DNA of 64,000 bases from Gymnogyps californianus (lineage: Eukaryota > Chordata > Aves > Accipitriformes > Cathartidae), in assembly GCF_018139145.2 (NCBI RefSeq), contig NC_059471.1:209393494-209457493 (forward strand), read 5' to 3'. This document shows positions 12,998 to 27,400 of this stretch, one piece after another. Numbering within the stretch: position 1 is the first letter of the stretch; each line of letters opens with the position of its first letter. The notes below the pieces were generated by a model. The model was not told the origin of the DNA. It worked only from the letters and a program-made list of their open reading frames with translations, and did no database searches. Both the position numbers and the translations under genes were made by a program.

Positions 12998-15900
12998 ATC
13001 AAAACCTGGGCTAAGCTTAAAACAGAAGCCACAGATCTCCTGTTTTGAGCTGCTGTGCTGTTCAGACATCCATTCCATTATCCATGAAGGTATCTAAATA
13101 ACATTTTTGTCATAGTCATGTAACCTTGCCTTAAAAAATACTGTAATCTTTGAGGAATTTTAGTCCTTTGTTATGCTGACTACATGTAAGTGGTTATAAA
13201 ATATTTTAAGTCATTAAGTTCATCTGTCTGGAATTCAAATTTTGTTTCTAGATTTTCTAATTCAAATCCAAGAGAGAAAGTGAAATCGTTTTGGCTTTAG
13301 ACCTACGTAATAAACTGGTAGAACTCTTACACTGTACACGTTGCAAAGTTAATAATTTTTTATTTCATATTTATTATTTCATAGAAAATATGTATTTTTC
13401 ATTAAAAAGGCAATTTCTCTCCAAAATATTTATTCTGGGAAAAAAACCTGGGGATTCCATTTTTTTAAAAAAAAAATATGTAGTTCTTTTTAGAAAATAA
13501 AATGGAGACTTTCAGATTTTCATTGTACTTTTTCAGTAAAACCAGACATTTTTGCTAAATCAGATGCATTTTTATATTTATTAAAATTGAAATTACGTTG
13601 GGAAAATATTCATTCTTAGTTTGAAAAAGCAATTCTTTTAAAAAAAAATTATTTCTGCTTCTGGATCTCAAAATTATATTTTGCAATAAGACTTTGCAAT
13701 TTGTATACTAATATGGAAATTAGAACATGATTTTCTTGAACATTATTTGGCCAAAACTGATGTAAGAATTACTGGATAGTGTGAGGAAAATATAGAGGAG
13801 AAAAAGGAGAAGAAGATAAGGAAAATCAATGAATAAAAGTGGCTGAAGAGATTACAAAAGAAGAAAATGAAATTTTTAATTTCCTGAGGAAAAAAACCCA
13901 ATGATAGTAATGCATCGTTGATTTGGGTTACGATTTCTTTATACAAGCGCAATGGAAATGGATGAGGTACAAAATCTGCACAAGATTTTTGGAAGGAGTT
14001 TACAAAATCATTAACCATGCACTAGCAACTCACCAATAACAAATGAGCCCAAGACCGTAAATACAATTTTTGTGTTGAATTATTTGACTAGTTAGATTCA
14101 ATAAATCTTTAAATCAGACCTTCCTTCTGAGGTATCTTTTGTTGTGTGCTTTCACATTCATGTAGCTTTATCGATTGTATCTTCTTCACTGCCATATGTT
14201 AAATTGCAAGCAATAAAATTGAAACATTAAATCACATTCCTTTCCTTTCATGTGACACTTACCTATTGGGAACATATGTTACACTGGCACAATAAAACTT
14301 GCCCTGAAGGCCTAGTCTGTGTACACAATGCTGTGAAAATGGAGGCATATAAAAATGTCCCTGTGTCCTAACTGAAGATTAAGCTTCAATAAAATAATAT
14401 TATAAATATTTCAAACATAAAATATGACTTGTAATGATGTAATAACAAATTCTCTGGAGTCTGTGGCCATAAAAGGAATGCAGAAGGATATCTGCAGCGT
14501 ATGTCTTCCAGCAGAGTTTACCACTTCACCTACGATGCAGGCCACATTTTCCTGAAAGGGTTTAACTCAGACACTCTTTCCACTCAGTTGCCTTTTTTGC
14601 CAGATTAACCTAGCATGCATTTATTCTTTATATAATACATTTTTTTGCTATTCATCCAAGACAACTGAGAGCTATACAAAGAAAATTAATATTAATTTCA
14701 TTATGTTTTAAAATTATTTTAACGGGAAGGAAAATTAAGTATTCTATATAGTAGTGAATGAAACACCCTGGGTTTAGTTTGAGTTATACCTCTGTACCTT
14801 TTATTAGACAAGAAACTGGTTTCAGCTTGGTTTTCTCTTTTGGAAATGCATATCCTTTTATAACTGCCGTTTTTATTGTTCCAAGGACCGAGTTCTGACC
14901 CTTTACAACTGCAGAACCAGAAGTTTGGAGTACGTCTTCCAGAATACTGAATCATATCTTATACCTAACTAATTGAGATTAGGATATGAAATATTCACTT
15001 ACGCCTTTGTTAGAACCAGACTGATTGGTTCTCTCTGAGAGACAGGCTGTTGAACTATGTAACAGTTCTGATCCGGTCATTCCTTAAATCTCCTACATTT
15101 ATAAAAAACTAGTGTAGATAATGAGACAAAAATGCTAGGTTTTAGTCCAAGTTTAGTTCCTAACTCATAAGCACCAGATGATCCTCATACTAAAGTCTCT
15201 ACACTTTGATTATAAACTTATATTATACAAACAACATACAAAATTACTAAGAGGAACTGAAAAGTTCTGAATTTTGTTTTTTAGTGGCGTGTATAGTTCA
15301 GAAAGTTTTGCTCATCGTATTTCTTCCCTCTTGGTCTGGCATTGGCAGAGATTGTTCAGTAGCAAGCAGAAGCATGGCACAGCAGTTTGAAGAAAGTGAA
15401 GAAAAATATTTTTTATAGCTGAATGTTAAGTTAGTTCAAACCAGAGAATATATAATTGTCAAAACCACACTGGAACTAACTCACCTATTCTTCCTAAAAG
15501 TGCCATGGGGTCTTCATTTCACAACTGGTCCGTGGGACATCAGAGTTTATTGTCTGTTTCATTGCAAAAGACTGTGAAATACTGAGATTGAAAGTAACTT
15601 TAGTTTCATTTCCAAAAGAAAGAACAAAGTTTAACTGATATTTGCTAGAGCATGAGTCCAACAAAACAGCTGGAGTTTAAATGAAAAGGACTTCTATTTC
15701 CATTATAAAAATGAATTTTCTGTGTTGTCTGGGAGAGATGCTAGGTTCCTTCGTCTGCTCCAGGATAATGGCACTACAGTCTGACTATACTTATCTATCT
15801 CATCCAATTCTTTTTCTTCTGACTATAGTCCTTGCAAATGAGTTTTTCAGTAAAAAATCAAAACAATGTCTAACTTAATGTGCCTTATAGATCATTGAGA

Positions 15901-18900
15901 AAAGCTGTCAGTTCATCCAGCCCTTATTATTTCATCATGAAAAGTCTGATCCTGAGACATTATCCATTGCTTTTTATTCTCAAGCCCAGGAGGGAGCAAA
16001 TCAATTGCAAATGCAAAATTTGTCAAAGGCTTTGGGCCCAACCCTTGAAAAAGAAGTACAGCCCATGCTAAATGGCTGTGCTCCATAAAAACTACAATGG
16101 GGGTAGTGGGAAGGAGTCTTCAATCCTGGCCAGGAAAACTGCTTATGCAGCTGGGTCACAGATGCTAATTTAGAGGAAGGGGCACAGAAGTGATTGCAGG
16201 CATTTTCCTTCAAAAGATTTGATCCAATGTGTTACATACTTTCATGGAATAAAAATATCAGTACCAAACAGAGATGTAACAATCTTATATAACATATAAG
16301 AAGTCCTCTCATAGCTGTCGTTGCCCTCTTTGTGCCACCGACTTGCAGCTCTTCAATGAATACATCAGTCCCATGGTTATGTATCTTAGGGTAGGATATA
16401 CCTCTTCAAATTTTAGCCATATGAGGTTTGATATTTAAGTCTGAGCTAGTTAACCTTCCTCTACAACAAAGAAAGCTCTTTCAGAGACATAAATGCTTAC
16501 TTTAGAAAAAGGCAAATTAGTGTTTGGATGTGCCGACTTTTTTTTTTTGGTATAAAGGGAACCAGAAATTAACTCCTTTTAGACTCTTAAAATCCTATTC
16601 CTAATTCCCATTTATTATTCTTACAGAGTTGAATTCTACAGACCTCAACCACTCTTAAGGCAGTCCCTTTGTAGGCAACTAGTACCACTGTTTGCAAGGG
16701 GTTAACCGGGTTGTCAGGTACTACTCGGTGAATAAGCATGGTGGAATCTGGCTCTCTGCCCAAGCATGTTGAATGAGGTTGGCTAAGAATGCTTGATTTA
16801 CTGTGAACAAATAGTTAAAGCAAAATTCAAACCAGATAAATAGATCATTCATGTAATAGTCACCCACTACTACCACCCCCTGCTACTATGACATTACGAA
16901 TACAGAATATCATTATGGAACTAGGATTGTGAAGCTTAACTGTATTGCAAATTCTGTGCATGGCTGCACAGGATTCTCTCAGTTCTGTGAGTATAGTTCC
17001 ACAGGGTGCACTTTTGTAGAACCATCAAAAAAAATTAAAAAATAATTTATGTATGTGTAACTGTCTTTGTACTGCTTAGGGTGAAAACAGCATGGCAAAA
17101 GACACTTCTAATACAAGTATAGTGTCTTCTCATCTGTGGCTTTGCATATAGAGAAAAAAAAGTGTATGGTTGCGTTTAACTCGTACTATCAAAAACACAA
17201 AGTAAACTGGTCTGCACTGAGATTTCTGCTGTTACGGCTAAGCTATCTTTAACCAAGGAAGTTCACCTAAGTTAGGCTGGACTTCTTTATACCCACACAT
17301 ACACACATACATACATAAATAAACACTTATATACAAGCCTATACAGCCTACAGCTATTCTTGCACAAAAGCTATGTCAGAGCTATAACAATAAAAGCCTC
17401 TGACATTTTGAAAATACTTGGAGTTGGTTAATGTTTTGAGGTAGATCTGCATAGACATTTCCTTTGCAGTGAACTCACCAAAGGAGTCTGAAAGACTTTT
17501 AATCTGAAGAAAGCCAGATTTAATTAGAATACACATTAGGACAACTCCATAAATACAGCTCATCATAACTCAGTCAAACACAATAGAAAAGGGTTTATAT
17601 ACAACTCTCCACTGTGTCTCTGCAGGGATGCTCTCAGCTTCTAGCCAGCTCAGTAGCTTTGAGTTGCAGCAAAATTGGCACAGCTCTTTGTGGCCCTGGG
17701 GAAGTTTCTTTCCTCGTTTCTGATGCCTGGTTGTCTGTCTGCTGCTTCTCTCAGCAAGCTCTCCCACTCAGTTGTGCGGGACTTTTCTGTGATTTCCTAC
17801 TCTTTGCTGACCAACTTTCAATCTCTGGAAGCTTGTCTCCTCTAAATGAACGAAATCATTTCCAAGGAAGGAACAATTTTTCTACCCACGGAGCTTCATC
17901 TGACCCAGTCATTTTTCTTAAGAGAACATAACACATGAACAGAAACAAACAAAGAGTAGTACTATTAGTATATAAATAAAACAGTAATATTCTTTCCTTA
18001 GAAGTGATATTATTTACTGATTCTAAGCATGAAAGACAGGATACGAGGAAGGTTTGCAGGACCCAATGCAAGATGGGAAGTGCTCAAAGACTGACTGAAT
18101 CAAATCTATGGCAAAGACAAGTTCACCTATGCAGGATATTTTGATGCAAAGTTTGGCTAAAGGGCCTAAGTAGGAAATAGTGCCTTTCTTATAATTATCC
18201 AACTTACAAAGTACATCACAGGAAGAGAGATTCCTCAAAGAAGCCCAACAGAAGAAACCTAATAACCAAGAATTTGCATGCTGAGAAATCACTTCAGATG
18301 AGACAACAAGAAACACTAAATCCAGAACAGCTCTGAATTAGTTTTATTCTTTAGGGACCTGGCACCAACTCAAGAGGAGCTTTAGTCTACACGGGTTTCA
18401 GAGTCTGGAAAAAAAACAAACTGTATGTCTCAACCTCTCTTCCTTATGAGAAGAGATTCTGGGTTTTGGTTGTTTTGTTTAATTTTGTTTTGTTTTAAAC
18501 TGGAAGAATAGTAGTGGTAGTAAGTACTCTATTGCTTCCAGGGGATTTAATAATATTTTTTTACTAAGTGTAAGATATGTCAATACTCCTAAGGCTGCAC
18601 AACAAAATGACATCCTAAGCCACTGGCTGCTTTGAGCTGGGCAGCTTGGGGCAGAGCAGTATGCGTATAGGGAAGTTTTCTGTTCAAACAAGGAAAGTTG
18701 CAATAAGTATTTATAGCTAGAGAATTAATAGCAAAGCCTAGACCTTTTTATCCAACTTGAAGTTATATTTGATGACAGAGTTTCTAAAATGTGTTTTCTA
18801 ATTACTGCTAGTATGTCACTGAAAACCAATTAGGTGAATGTAAATTAGATTCCTTGAAATAAAGCCAAATCATTGCATAATAATGTTCTATGAAACATGC

Positions 18901-21900
18901 ATTTTAATGAGAGAAAAGTGCAATACCTGAGATAAATAACTTTTTAATCTTTTCTTCCTAATCCTTACAACCAATCAACTCTTGAACAGAGGAAATTTCT
19001 GGAAAATCTCTGTCCCCTAGCAATGCTTATTGCTATTGGGTTTAGCACTCCTGTTGCAGATTTAGCTCCTCCTTTATTAGTTTAGCGAAAATATAGAACA
19101 GCTTGACTAAAGTTGTATTTTCAAAAAAAGCCTCTCTTCCAGTACGAAGCTATAAGAAAACTGTTAGACAATATTTCATGACAGACATCATATGAACAAC
19201 CATTTTTAGCTTGATTAAAGTAAAAAATTTCTGACCGTAAAGTAATTGCTATTTATGTAATTTCTTGACTAAAAAATTAACTACATGAGCTTTTTTGACA
19301 ACTCTCAACTTTTCTGAAAAAGCAGCAAACCTTTCTGTTTTAGTTATGGCATTGGTGAGAATAATTCCTTTTTTGCTCCACAGTTTACAGTTCAAAGAAT
19401 ATTTGTTTGCGTGTTGCATTTGCCTATTCAATTCACTGTCACAGGTAACAGAGGGAGCCAACCATTGAGATAGTTAAAGTGTTAAAAGTAAAAAGAGAGA
19501 TAAAACATATTTTAAATATCGGAAAACCTACTCCCAGAATGGTATAATGAAAGTGGATTGAGACATGCTAAGATGAAAACCATACCTTTTGTCTGGAGTT
19601 TTGTTTTCCAAAACCCCTCCAGCTTTTTATGTAAAACTACTCTCTAACTCTGTCTTTCTCTTCTCAAAGGTGCTTAGAATTTCTTGAGAGGAAAAAAAAT
19701 GCAAACCAAACCCTGAAAGAAATCAGCCCACTTCCTTCATATGTCTTGTTCACACTTACCATGTAGATCAGGTTTTTTTGTAGTAGGGCCAAGGTGTGAA
19801 ATTTGCCTTTTGTCCTGTTTCACCCAGTCAGCAAAGCAAACCATCCTAGGGAATGCTCCAGGAGACTAAACGTCCACTTCTCAAAAAGTAAATCTGTTTA
19901 ATATTAATAGCCTACAATTGCCCGTACCCACCCTTGTAGGAGGGTGATGAAACCGCTTTTCCCGTCTAACATTCCAACATACCATCTCAGAAATTGAATA
20001 CCTAAATCCCATTTACAGAGATATTTCCAAGTCCCCCCACACTCACAGTATTTTCCCGGGGACTGAATTTATTTTTAAGATCCCTGCATATTTGCTTGTC
20101 CAAGAAAAGGACACCAAATGCCATGCCTATCAATTACTAAATACATGTATATGATCCATTTGGAAAATATTGCAAAAATTTGAAACTGTAAATATCTTTG
20201 CAAGCTGCAGAAAAATCAGATCGATATGCTTAAAGGTGCTATGAATACATGAGTGCCAGATGCACTGGACTGCAGAAAGCACCACTCCTTTCTGTTATTT
20301 AGTGCTTAGAGTCCACATGGCAGGCTAGTGGTAAAAACAAATCTGTTCATTAAGGCCGTTCACAAACTGATGAGCAGTGTAACCTTTTGCTGAGATAAAA
20401 GTAACGAAAACAAGGACATGTGAGTGTTTAATATGATCAAACTAATGGCAGCACAACTTTAAATTTATAAAAGCTCTTAACCACCTGGTTTTCACAACAT
20501 AGAGCTCAGGGTGGAATTATTGTTCTGATTCTCCTGTAACACTGCCATGACAGAGGATAGGTTTTCCAAAATAAATATAATCAAAACAATCCTAGGCAGT
20601 TGTGTGTACCCAAAACACTCTGCGGGATGAGGCACAGATGTGAACAAATGGCTCAGATGTACACTTTATAACCCTTCAGGTTATTTTCTGCTGAATTTAA
20701 GGGGGAGAAGTAACAAACAATATTTCTTTACATAGTTCAGAAAATATTCAATACCAGCCATCATTATCTCAAACTAGTAGACCTGCTCTTGTATTTCAAA
20801 TCAGATGGATGTTATCTATTCTAGTATGATTGCTGTATTTTACATGATTGTATGTGGTCCAAATTTTGATTATGGCCTGTGGGCATTCTTGCAATATGAA
20901 TTGTTTGATTGTATAGGCCTTTAGTTATAATAACAATAAATGTGTAAGGCAAACTAAAATCAAGAGGATAAGTGTAACAATTAGCACAATACTTCCATGA
21001 AAAGTATAATTACAATTTTGAGAAGTAGAGAATACTTGGGAGAATGAGGCTATTAATTGAAATAATTTTCCTCTTCACAAGTAAATTTGAAGACTTATTT
21101 GTCCATGGCTTAGTGATCAGCATCTGGGATCATTGTGAGGAGATTATTCTTTTGCTTGAAGCCTTGGATTCATCTCATGAAAACGTAGCTGTCTACAAAC
21201 CAGGTACCTAGGTTTAGCTAGACATCAACAGTCTCACTGTGGCTAATGCAAAAAGGTAGGGTCATTTTCCCCTGTCTTTTAGGACTGAATGAACTCTACC
21301 TATGGAAGAGTTGGTAAGAAAAAAAAGTGTTTCCTTCAGTATGAATTATCAGGATGAGTTTATTTATAGTAATCATCCATTTAGTGTTTCAGTGTTGCTG
21401 ATTTATGTATCCAATGCACTTTTTTGGATTTTAGCTACTCAGACTCTTTATGTTATCAAAGAAAACTTTGGGATGCAAAGGATATAGGTTTGAGATATAC
21501 CAGCATGATGTTCTGAAGGCTTTCATTTAAGTGACTTATATTAGACTTCTATCAGAAATCAGTAAATTTACAGTATAGTGTTCTGGAGTTTATGACTGTA
21601 TTTCCATTACTAATGATGAGTCACATTTTATTCTGGCACAAACTGGCACACTTCCTTTGAAATCAATGAGTTTATGCCCTTTTATTATAACCGGGAATTG
21701 AACCCATTGCACCAGCTTCTGCTTGTTGATATTCTGTGAAATAAAAGGGCTTTGGTTTTGAGTTGAGCCCTCAGGATTGCACCAAATAGTCTGGCAATTT
21801 TGCATGCCAAAACTACGGGCTGTTGGTGTGTAGAACAAATGGGCAGATGATACACAGAGGACCTGGAAACAGAAAGGAATCGCTGCCTGAGCTGTTTCAC

Positions 21901-23094
21901 TCTCCACATGTGGTGCAACTTTACTCGACAAAACCAGTTTGTTTCATTATGTATTCTTTTCTTTTCTTTTCTTTTTGTTCCACTATCTAGAGATTTTATG
22001 GTTTATTTGGGATATAACCGTTTTGAAAACGTTGTTTTAGTTAATTTTTTGATGAAGTGCCCAGAAGCTTTTGCTCTGAAGGAAGAAAGCTTCATAGTGT
22101 AAAAATTTTAGCATTTAAGTTTAAGTTTCAGTCTTACAAACATTTACAAACATGCTCAATTCAGAGGTAGTCAACCTAAAGTTTCTGAACTATGAATGTT
22201 TTGCAAGCATATGGTATGAACAGATGATATAGAACAGGATAATAGGAGTTTGTAAGAGCAGACTAGCATTATCATGGTTGAGTTCTAAAGTCATCCAGCT
22301 ACTGAATCCAAGAAACTACTATAACTCACTTTGCCATGTAGAGTTACTCTATATAATTACTATAACTGAGTTTAATAAGTTGTATTTTAAATACCATGAC
22401 TATTTACAGTTAGTGATGTTTCTTAAAATCTGTTCAGGTAACAAAGACCAAGAAAAATTCTTTGTTTGAAATTGCTTACCACTGATTTTAATGCAGTAAA
22501 TAATACTTTTATGTTATTCAGACCTCAAGAAATTAAACATTTCTGTCCAAGGAATTCACTCTGCAAATTAAGTACATTATATAAATTTTACAGAGATTCC
22601 CTTAATTAGTCATATGAAAACTGATTTCCAAAGAATAAGGGAATAATTTTAGCCAGTTTTTCTTCTTCGGTGATTTTTGTACCAAAGATGATTCAGAAAA
22701 GAACATCTTTTTAAACTGAAATAATACATGGCAAAGGAATGACTATTAAAATGGAAGAAAATGTAGCATATAGGGGAAGATGGGAGAAAACTTAAAGGTA
22801 TTTTGGAAAAGACAGGAAAAAATGCTAGGAAAGAAAGGTGGAATAGAGCAAAGGGAAATAAATCCTATGTCCGAGTACAGTTTGAACACTGAAACTAGGA
22901 AAACTAAGAAATGAATGTGATACCACAAGTATGAAAGAAGAAACAAATGAGGGAATGAATAGGTTACTACCGTACTAAGTAAATCAAAAAGTGATTCCTA
23001 CATTTCCAATAGGAAAAAGACTCTAGGAAGAAGCAAGCCGAAGATGATCAGGCATGATCCAATTTTTCAGCAGGATTGTTGGAGAAATTATGTT
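12998..23094. other. Non-coding stretch, 10 kb
   Basis: I see no supportable gene. The region is AT-rich with scattered simple sequence: an A-rich tract near 13440-13480, an imperfect (CATA/CACA) microsatellite at 17290-17322, (TTTTG)n near 18474-18495 and (TTTTC)n at 21954-21976. A higher-GC segment at 17610-17860 carries a 105-codon plus-strand frame (17614-17931) without recognisable motifs. The minus-strand frames of 113 and 77 codons near 21590-21931 overlap each other and look like chance. Confidence 0.6.
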
Positions 23095-23390
23095 TTATTA
23101 GATTTCAAGACCAGAAGAGACTACTATCGTTATCCATTTTAAACTCTCACATCATAAACCGAAGAATTTAGCCAATGATTTTGCAGCGTGCACATAATTT
23201 TTGATTGAACCAGTTCATATCTTTCAGCAAGATATCCTAAAAGACTCAACATGCTGAAGATCTATACCTAGGTTATTCAAGTCACTAATAAACCACCCTA
23301 TTAAGCTATTGTACGGCTTTTCTTACAATTTCAGCCCTTGGATCTAGTTACATTTCCCACTGGATCAAAGACTCTCCTGCAATTTTAGCA
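23095..23390 (-). mobile_element. Very old LINE 3' end of the L3/CR1 clade
   Basis: From 23100 the sequence runs agatttcaagaccagaaga, gactactatcgttatcc, then after a decayed middle agatatcctaaaaga near 23231, and ttcagcccttggatctagtt near 23330. The order matches a widespread reptilian L3/CR1-clade element in antisense (agattccaaggccagaaggg ... agatatcttttag ... ttccagccattggatc). It belongs to a different and much older family than the other CR1 copies here. No open reading frame survives. The assignment is from memory of copies in turtles and crocodilians. Confidence 0.55.
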
Positions 23391-24410
23391 GTGTCATGGA
23401 CCAGTAAGATTTGATGATGACCTGAGTATAAGGGAAAATGCACCAGGACACTAAAAAAAGGACAGCGTGGAATAGCACATTTAAGCAAATAGGAGGACTA
23501 GGAAAGAACTGAGAGGAAATATGTGATGTCAGTTTTGTGAAATAAATTCTCATCACAGGAGAAACATGGCAAAAGAAATCACATTTTTGCCAGATGCATG
23601 AAAAGCAAAACATATGGCTTGTTTGTCTCACATTTTTTGCATATTTCTTCTGTGATGACAGACAGGTTTTAGAAGATGGAAAGTGCCTTTCACTTCAGTG
23701 AAATGTCCATATACTTTTTATCATTCTTACTATTATTTTGCCAGCTTGAAAAGGACTGTTTCAAATGGTTAAAAATGATTCCAAAGAAAATTAAAGCCAG
23801 GAATACGTTGGAAAAATTCAAGAACAAGCCAGAAATTTTAATGAAGTCCTACAATTTTATAAAAGATATCATTTTGGGGGAGCCGCATTTTTTTCCAAAT
23901 TCCTAAGGAGGGGGTTTTAGCAATGGAAAAAAACAGTATTTATATATCCCTTTATTTGTCAGGATAGAGGAAAATCTGTACAGACTTTGCTTTTATTTCC
24001 CCATTTTTTTACTACTTTTTACTTGTCACTGAAAAAGAAATCCTATTCTTTTTGAAGACAGTGATCAAAACAGATTCAAGGAAGTAGCTTTTTTTTTTTT
24101 AAGAGATTTTTCATTTAAAAACAGAAAAGGAAAAAAACAAACCCAAATTGCTGCCCTACCATCCCACAATATATCCAGAAATTAATAAAATTAATGCTGG
24201 TTAAAAAGCTAAGGTAAAATCCTGACCCACCTGACCCACAGCAAAAAAAATTTCTAATTTTTCTGCACCCACGAGTGTGGCAGTGCCTAAATGTAGATGC
24301 CTGGTCCTGGGAATAGACTCCGCAGATGGGCTCCCAAGTTTGTCTCAGTCAAAGGAGGCAGTTTGGCAGCTGACAATCGGCTCTGCAATACACAGTGTAT
24401 TGGGCAATAG

Positions 24411-24475
24411 GACAGTGAGACATAGGGAAGCAATCTGCCCTCTTCAAGGCCTGCAGTATGTCTGTCCCTTGAGCA
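24411..24475 (-). repeat. Possible antisense MIR-like SINE fragment
   Basis: The run gagacatagggaagcaatct, then gccctcttcaaggcctgcag, parallels the antisense MIR core (gaggcacagagaggttaagt, gacttgcccaaggtcacaca). The match is short and degraded. Confidence 0.4.
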
Positions 24476-27400
24476 GAAGCATTTGGTCTTGTTTCATAGA
24501 TGCTAACCCTGCATCTGGATGTCCTGGGAACATGTTATCAGGACATCTAAAGTGTCTCCAAGCTCAAAGCACCTCCATTTGGACATAAAGGATAGATATA
24601 TGAGCCCATACCTATCTTCTTCCAAGACCTTTCATCTCGAGGAAATCTTGTTAGCAGCACAGAGCACTTGGCTTACCTCTTCATCTTGTTAGGGTCTGGG
24701 TACTGGAAGCAAGGAATGTAGATGCAATGCTTTCCACACAGAAACAGTTAAAGGGAGAATTTTATTTATAAATGCTAATTGCATGGCCCATTCTTTCCTT
24801 TTTTCTTTTTTCTAGTTTGTTTCTCCATCTTGTCATTTTTGAAACATAGATTTTTTTTTAGAGTTGTGTGAAACCACAACTCTCACAACTATGACAACGC
24901 TTATGAGTAACTGCCACTGTGCTGATAGTTAAGCATCCAAGTTTAGCACAACTTGTCTTTGAAAATGATCCCAAAGTGATGACACTAATGATTTTGATTA
25001 TGAAGTGGAGAAGAGAAATGATAATTACTAATTAATCTCCAACATATATGTTGGCAGTCAAATTAAAAGAATTATTATGGATTAAAAATCAAATGAACTA
25101 CCCAATTCATGTAACAAGGACAGAATTAGGCCAGAATTAGACCATCAGGAAGGTATTTAAACAGGCATCTAACTTAAGTAAAGAGATCCCACTGAAATGC
25201 ATTGTTTAAAAACAGGAGTAAAGTGGAGTCAGTGAGATAAAATAGCAACCAATAGGACTATTCATGTTTATAAGTATTTAAATACCTTTGGGATAACTAA
25301 GGATATGTTTTGCATGAAGGAGTAACATAAAATTCAATTCATGGATATGCTTTCAGCCAAATACTTTAATGGTATGCAACAACTATAACAAGAATCTGTC
25401 TGAGAACAAGTTGGGTAAAAATTGAATAAGGATCCTGAGATACGTGCCTTTGTACGCTACCTTTATAAATCACTCTTGCAGAACTGAGGAGTCAGCATCC
25501 TGCTATGCACAGCTGTTTGCCCAGAGAACTTCAAATAAAAAAAAATAAATATAGAAAAAAAAACTAATGTGGAAAAACACCATACAGCTGAAAAATTAGA
25601 CAAGTACAGTTTGTACTGGATCATTAGTCATGTATTGGCAAGTCCTTATTATCAAGGGTGTCACCAGCTCAGAAGTCATTTGGCATTCTGATTTAGCCTG
25701 TAAATATCTAGTCACATGCTAAATAAAACAGTCATTTTTGCCCATGTTATTTTAGCATAAGATTCTTCAGCTATTTAGAAACTCCCGTGAGTGTTTTGGA
25801 ATTTCAGCATACAGAACAACTGGAGGACCAAGCCCTTAACTAAGCCAGTTATAAACTACTCTGTTCTTACAAAATGGGTTATCTATATGCAATAGTCTAT
25901 CCTGTGACAGTTGATCATATTTTGTTGAGATGAGCCAAGAAAAATGTAGGTAAGATCCAGAAAGCTAATGGCAACTAAAACACAGTTCATTGGACTGCAA
26001 TAAAAGGTTAACTTTGATAAAAAAATCTTCCACAAATAGAAGTGAGTCACGGAGCTTTAGTTAAAAACAAGGTCCATTTCAGAGAATGCCCAAGAAAAAA
26101 CCTGCCCCGTGGAAGTGGACAGAAACGGTACTTTTGGAGTGAGCAAAGGAGCTTTACAAATGGGGCAGATAGTAGTACTATCCAAACAGTTAAATACATT
26201 TTGGAACTTAGGAATTTCCAGAATGTTGAATTGAAATGAGTAAAGTTTACTCCAATGCACATACACAGAAGATGAGCAAGGAATGTTTTATCCATTCACA
26301 AAGCAAATGAATGAAGTTTTTACCATTTTTCCAGATGCATTGGTTTAAAAGGAGATCAAGCCGAGGAGACTGTTTCAGACTGCTAAAAGCAAATACTCCA
26401 TTAAAAGCAGATTAACACTGAAAGCACAATTGTTCCACACATTTTTCTTAAAGATTTTAACGTCACCTACTAAGGTGCAAAATACAGATGATGACTGGAA
26501 ATGTTAGGTCAGAGACTAAAGGTGAATTCAAGGTGAGAAGTATCTTAAGAATAGAAAGAGAGAAAAAACCACTGAGTATACCCAGCCAGGAAGTCTGTAA
26601 GATGAATTGATATGATGGCATAGTTTATGCTTTTCCTTTAGGGATAGTGTACTTATTAATAACTAGAAGATATCAATGCAAGATCTGCAATGAGAAGAGT
26701 GCTTTTTTTTTGCTGTGAGCAGAACTCAGCAATATCTACAGGTAAATGCAAGGGTCTAGCTTATATTTACTGTAAGACAGGCAGGGAATTGCATTCAAAG
26801 TTGAAAACTGGGAGAAGATATTAGCATAGGTTCGTGACAGTTGGATAGCCAGAGAGAGAGGATAGGTTTTCTAGCATTTGCATTCTTTAAAAACTGTTCT
26901 AGATTAATAGGTTTCTACTGCCAAGGATTTGACATTCCTAGATATTTATTAGTTTTCCCTCAAATGTTTAGGGGATAGTTAAGAATTATTGAGATTTCAT
27001 TTTATTGGCAATCCAAGACTTATTTCTAAAATTTTAGAATGTACTCCATGTTTCAGGGAGAAATCACAAGAGCAGGAAATCTCACTGGCAAAAAGTTTTT
27101 ATGACAATAACTGAAACAATCTTTTACACTGAGCAGGATTTGTAAAGGCTCTTATCTGCCCCTAGATAAAAGGCATGTTATGTCTTTAGGAATACAGGAA
27201 GGATGAAAATGAGGAGTAATACTTAGAAACAAAAGCAGTAGACAAATACCTACTTGCTTTATTCATGAATGGTCATTTGACTCAGAGGTCAGGGTTTTGT
27301 TCTCTATCCACCAACCATAATAGCTCAAATATGAGCTATAGCTATAACACCACCCATTGCAATCACAGAGTAATATAGCAGTAAAAAGAAAGGATATTGG

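Noticed and set aside
14250..14330. Possible old DNA-transposon fragment (ttacactggcacaataaaac ... cctagtctgtgtacacaa)
   Set aside because: It vaguely recalls reptilian repeats, but I could not align it to any consensus I remember.
27320..27339. 8-bp hairpin atagctca/tgagctat
   Set aside because: Arm length within chance expectation.
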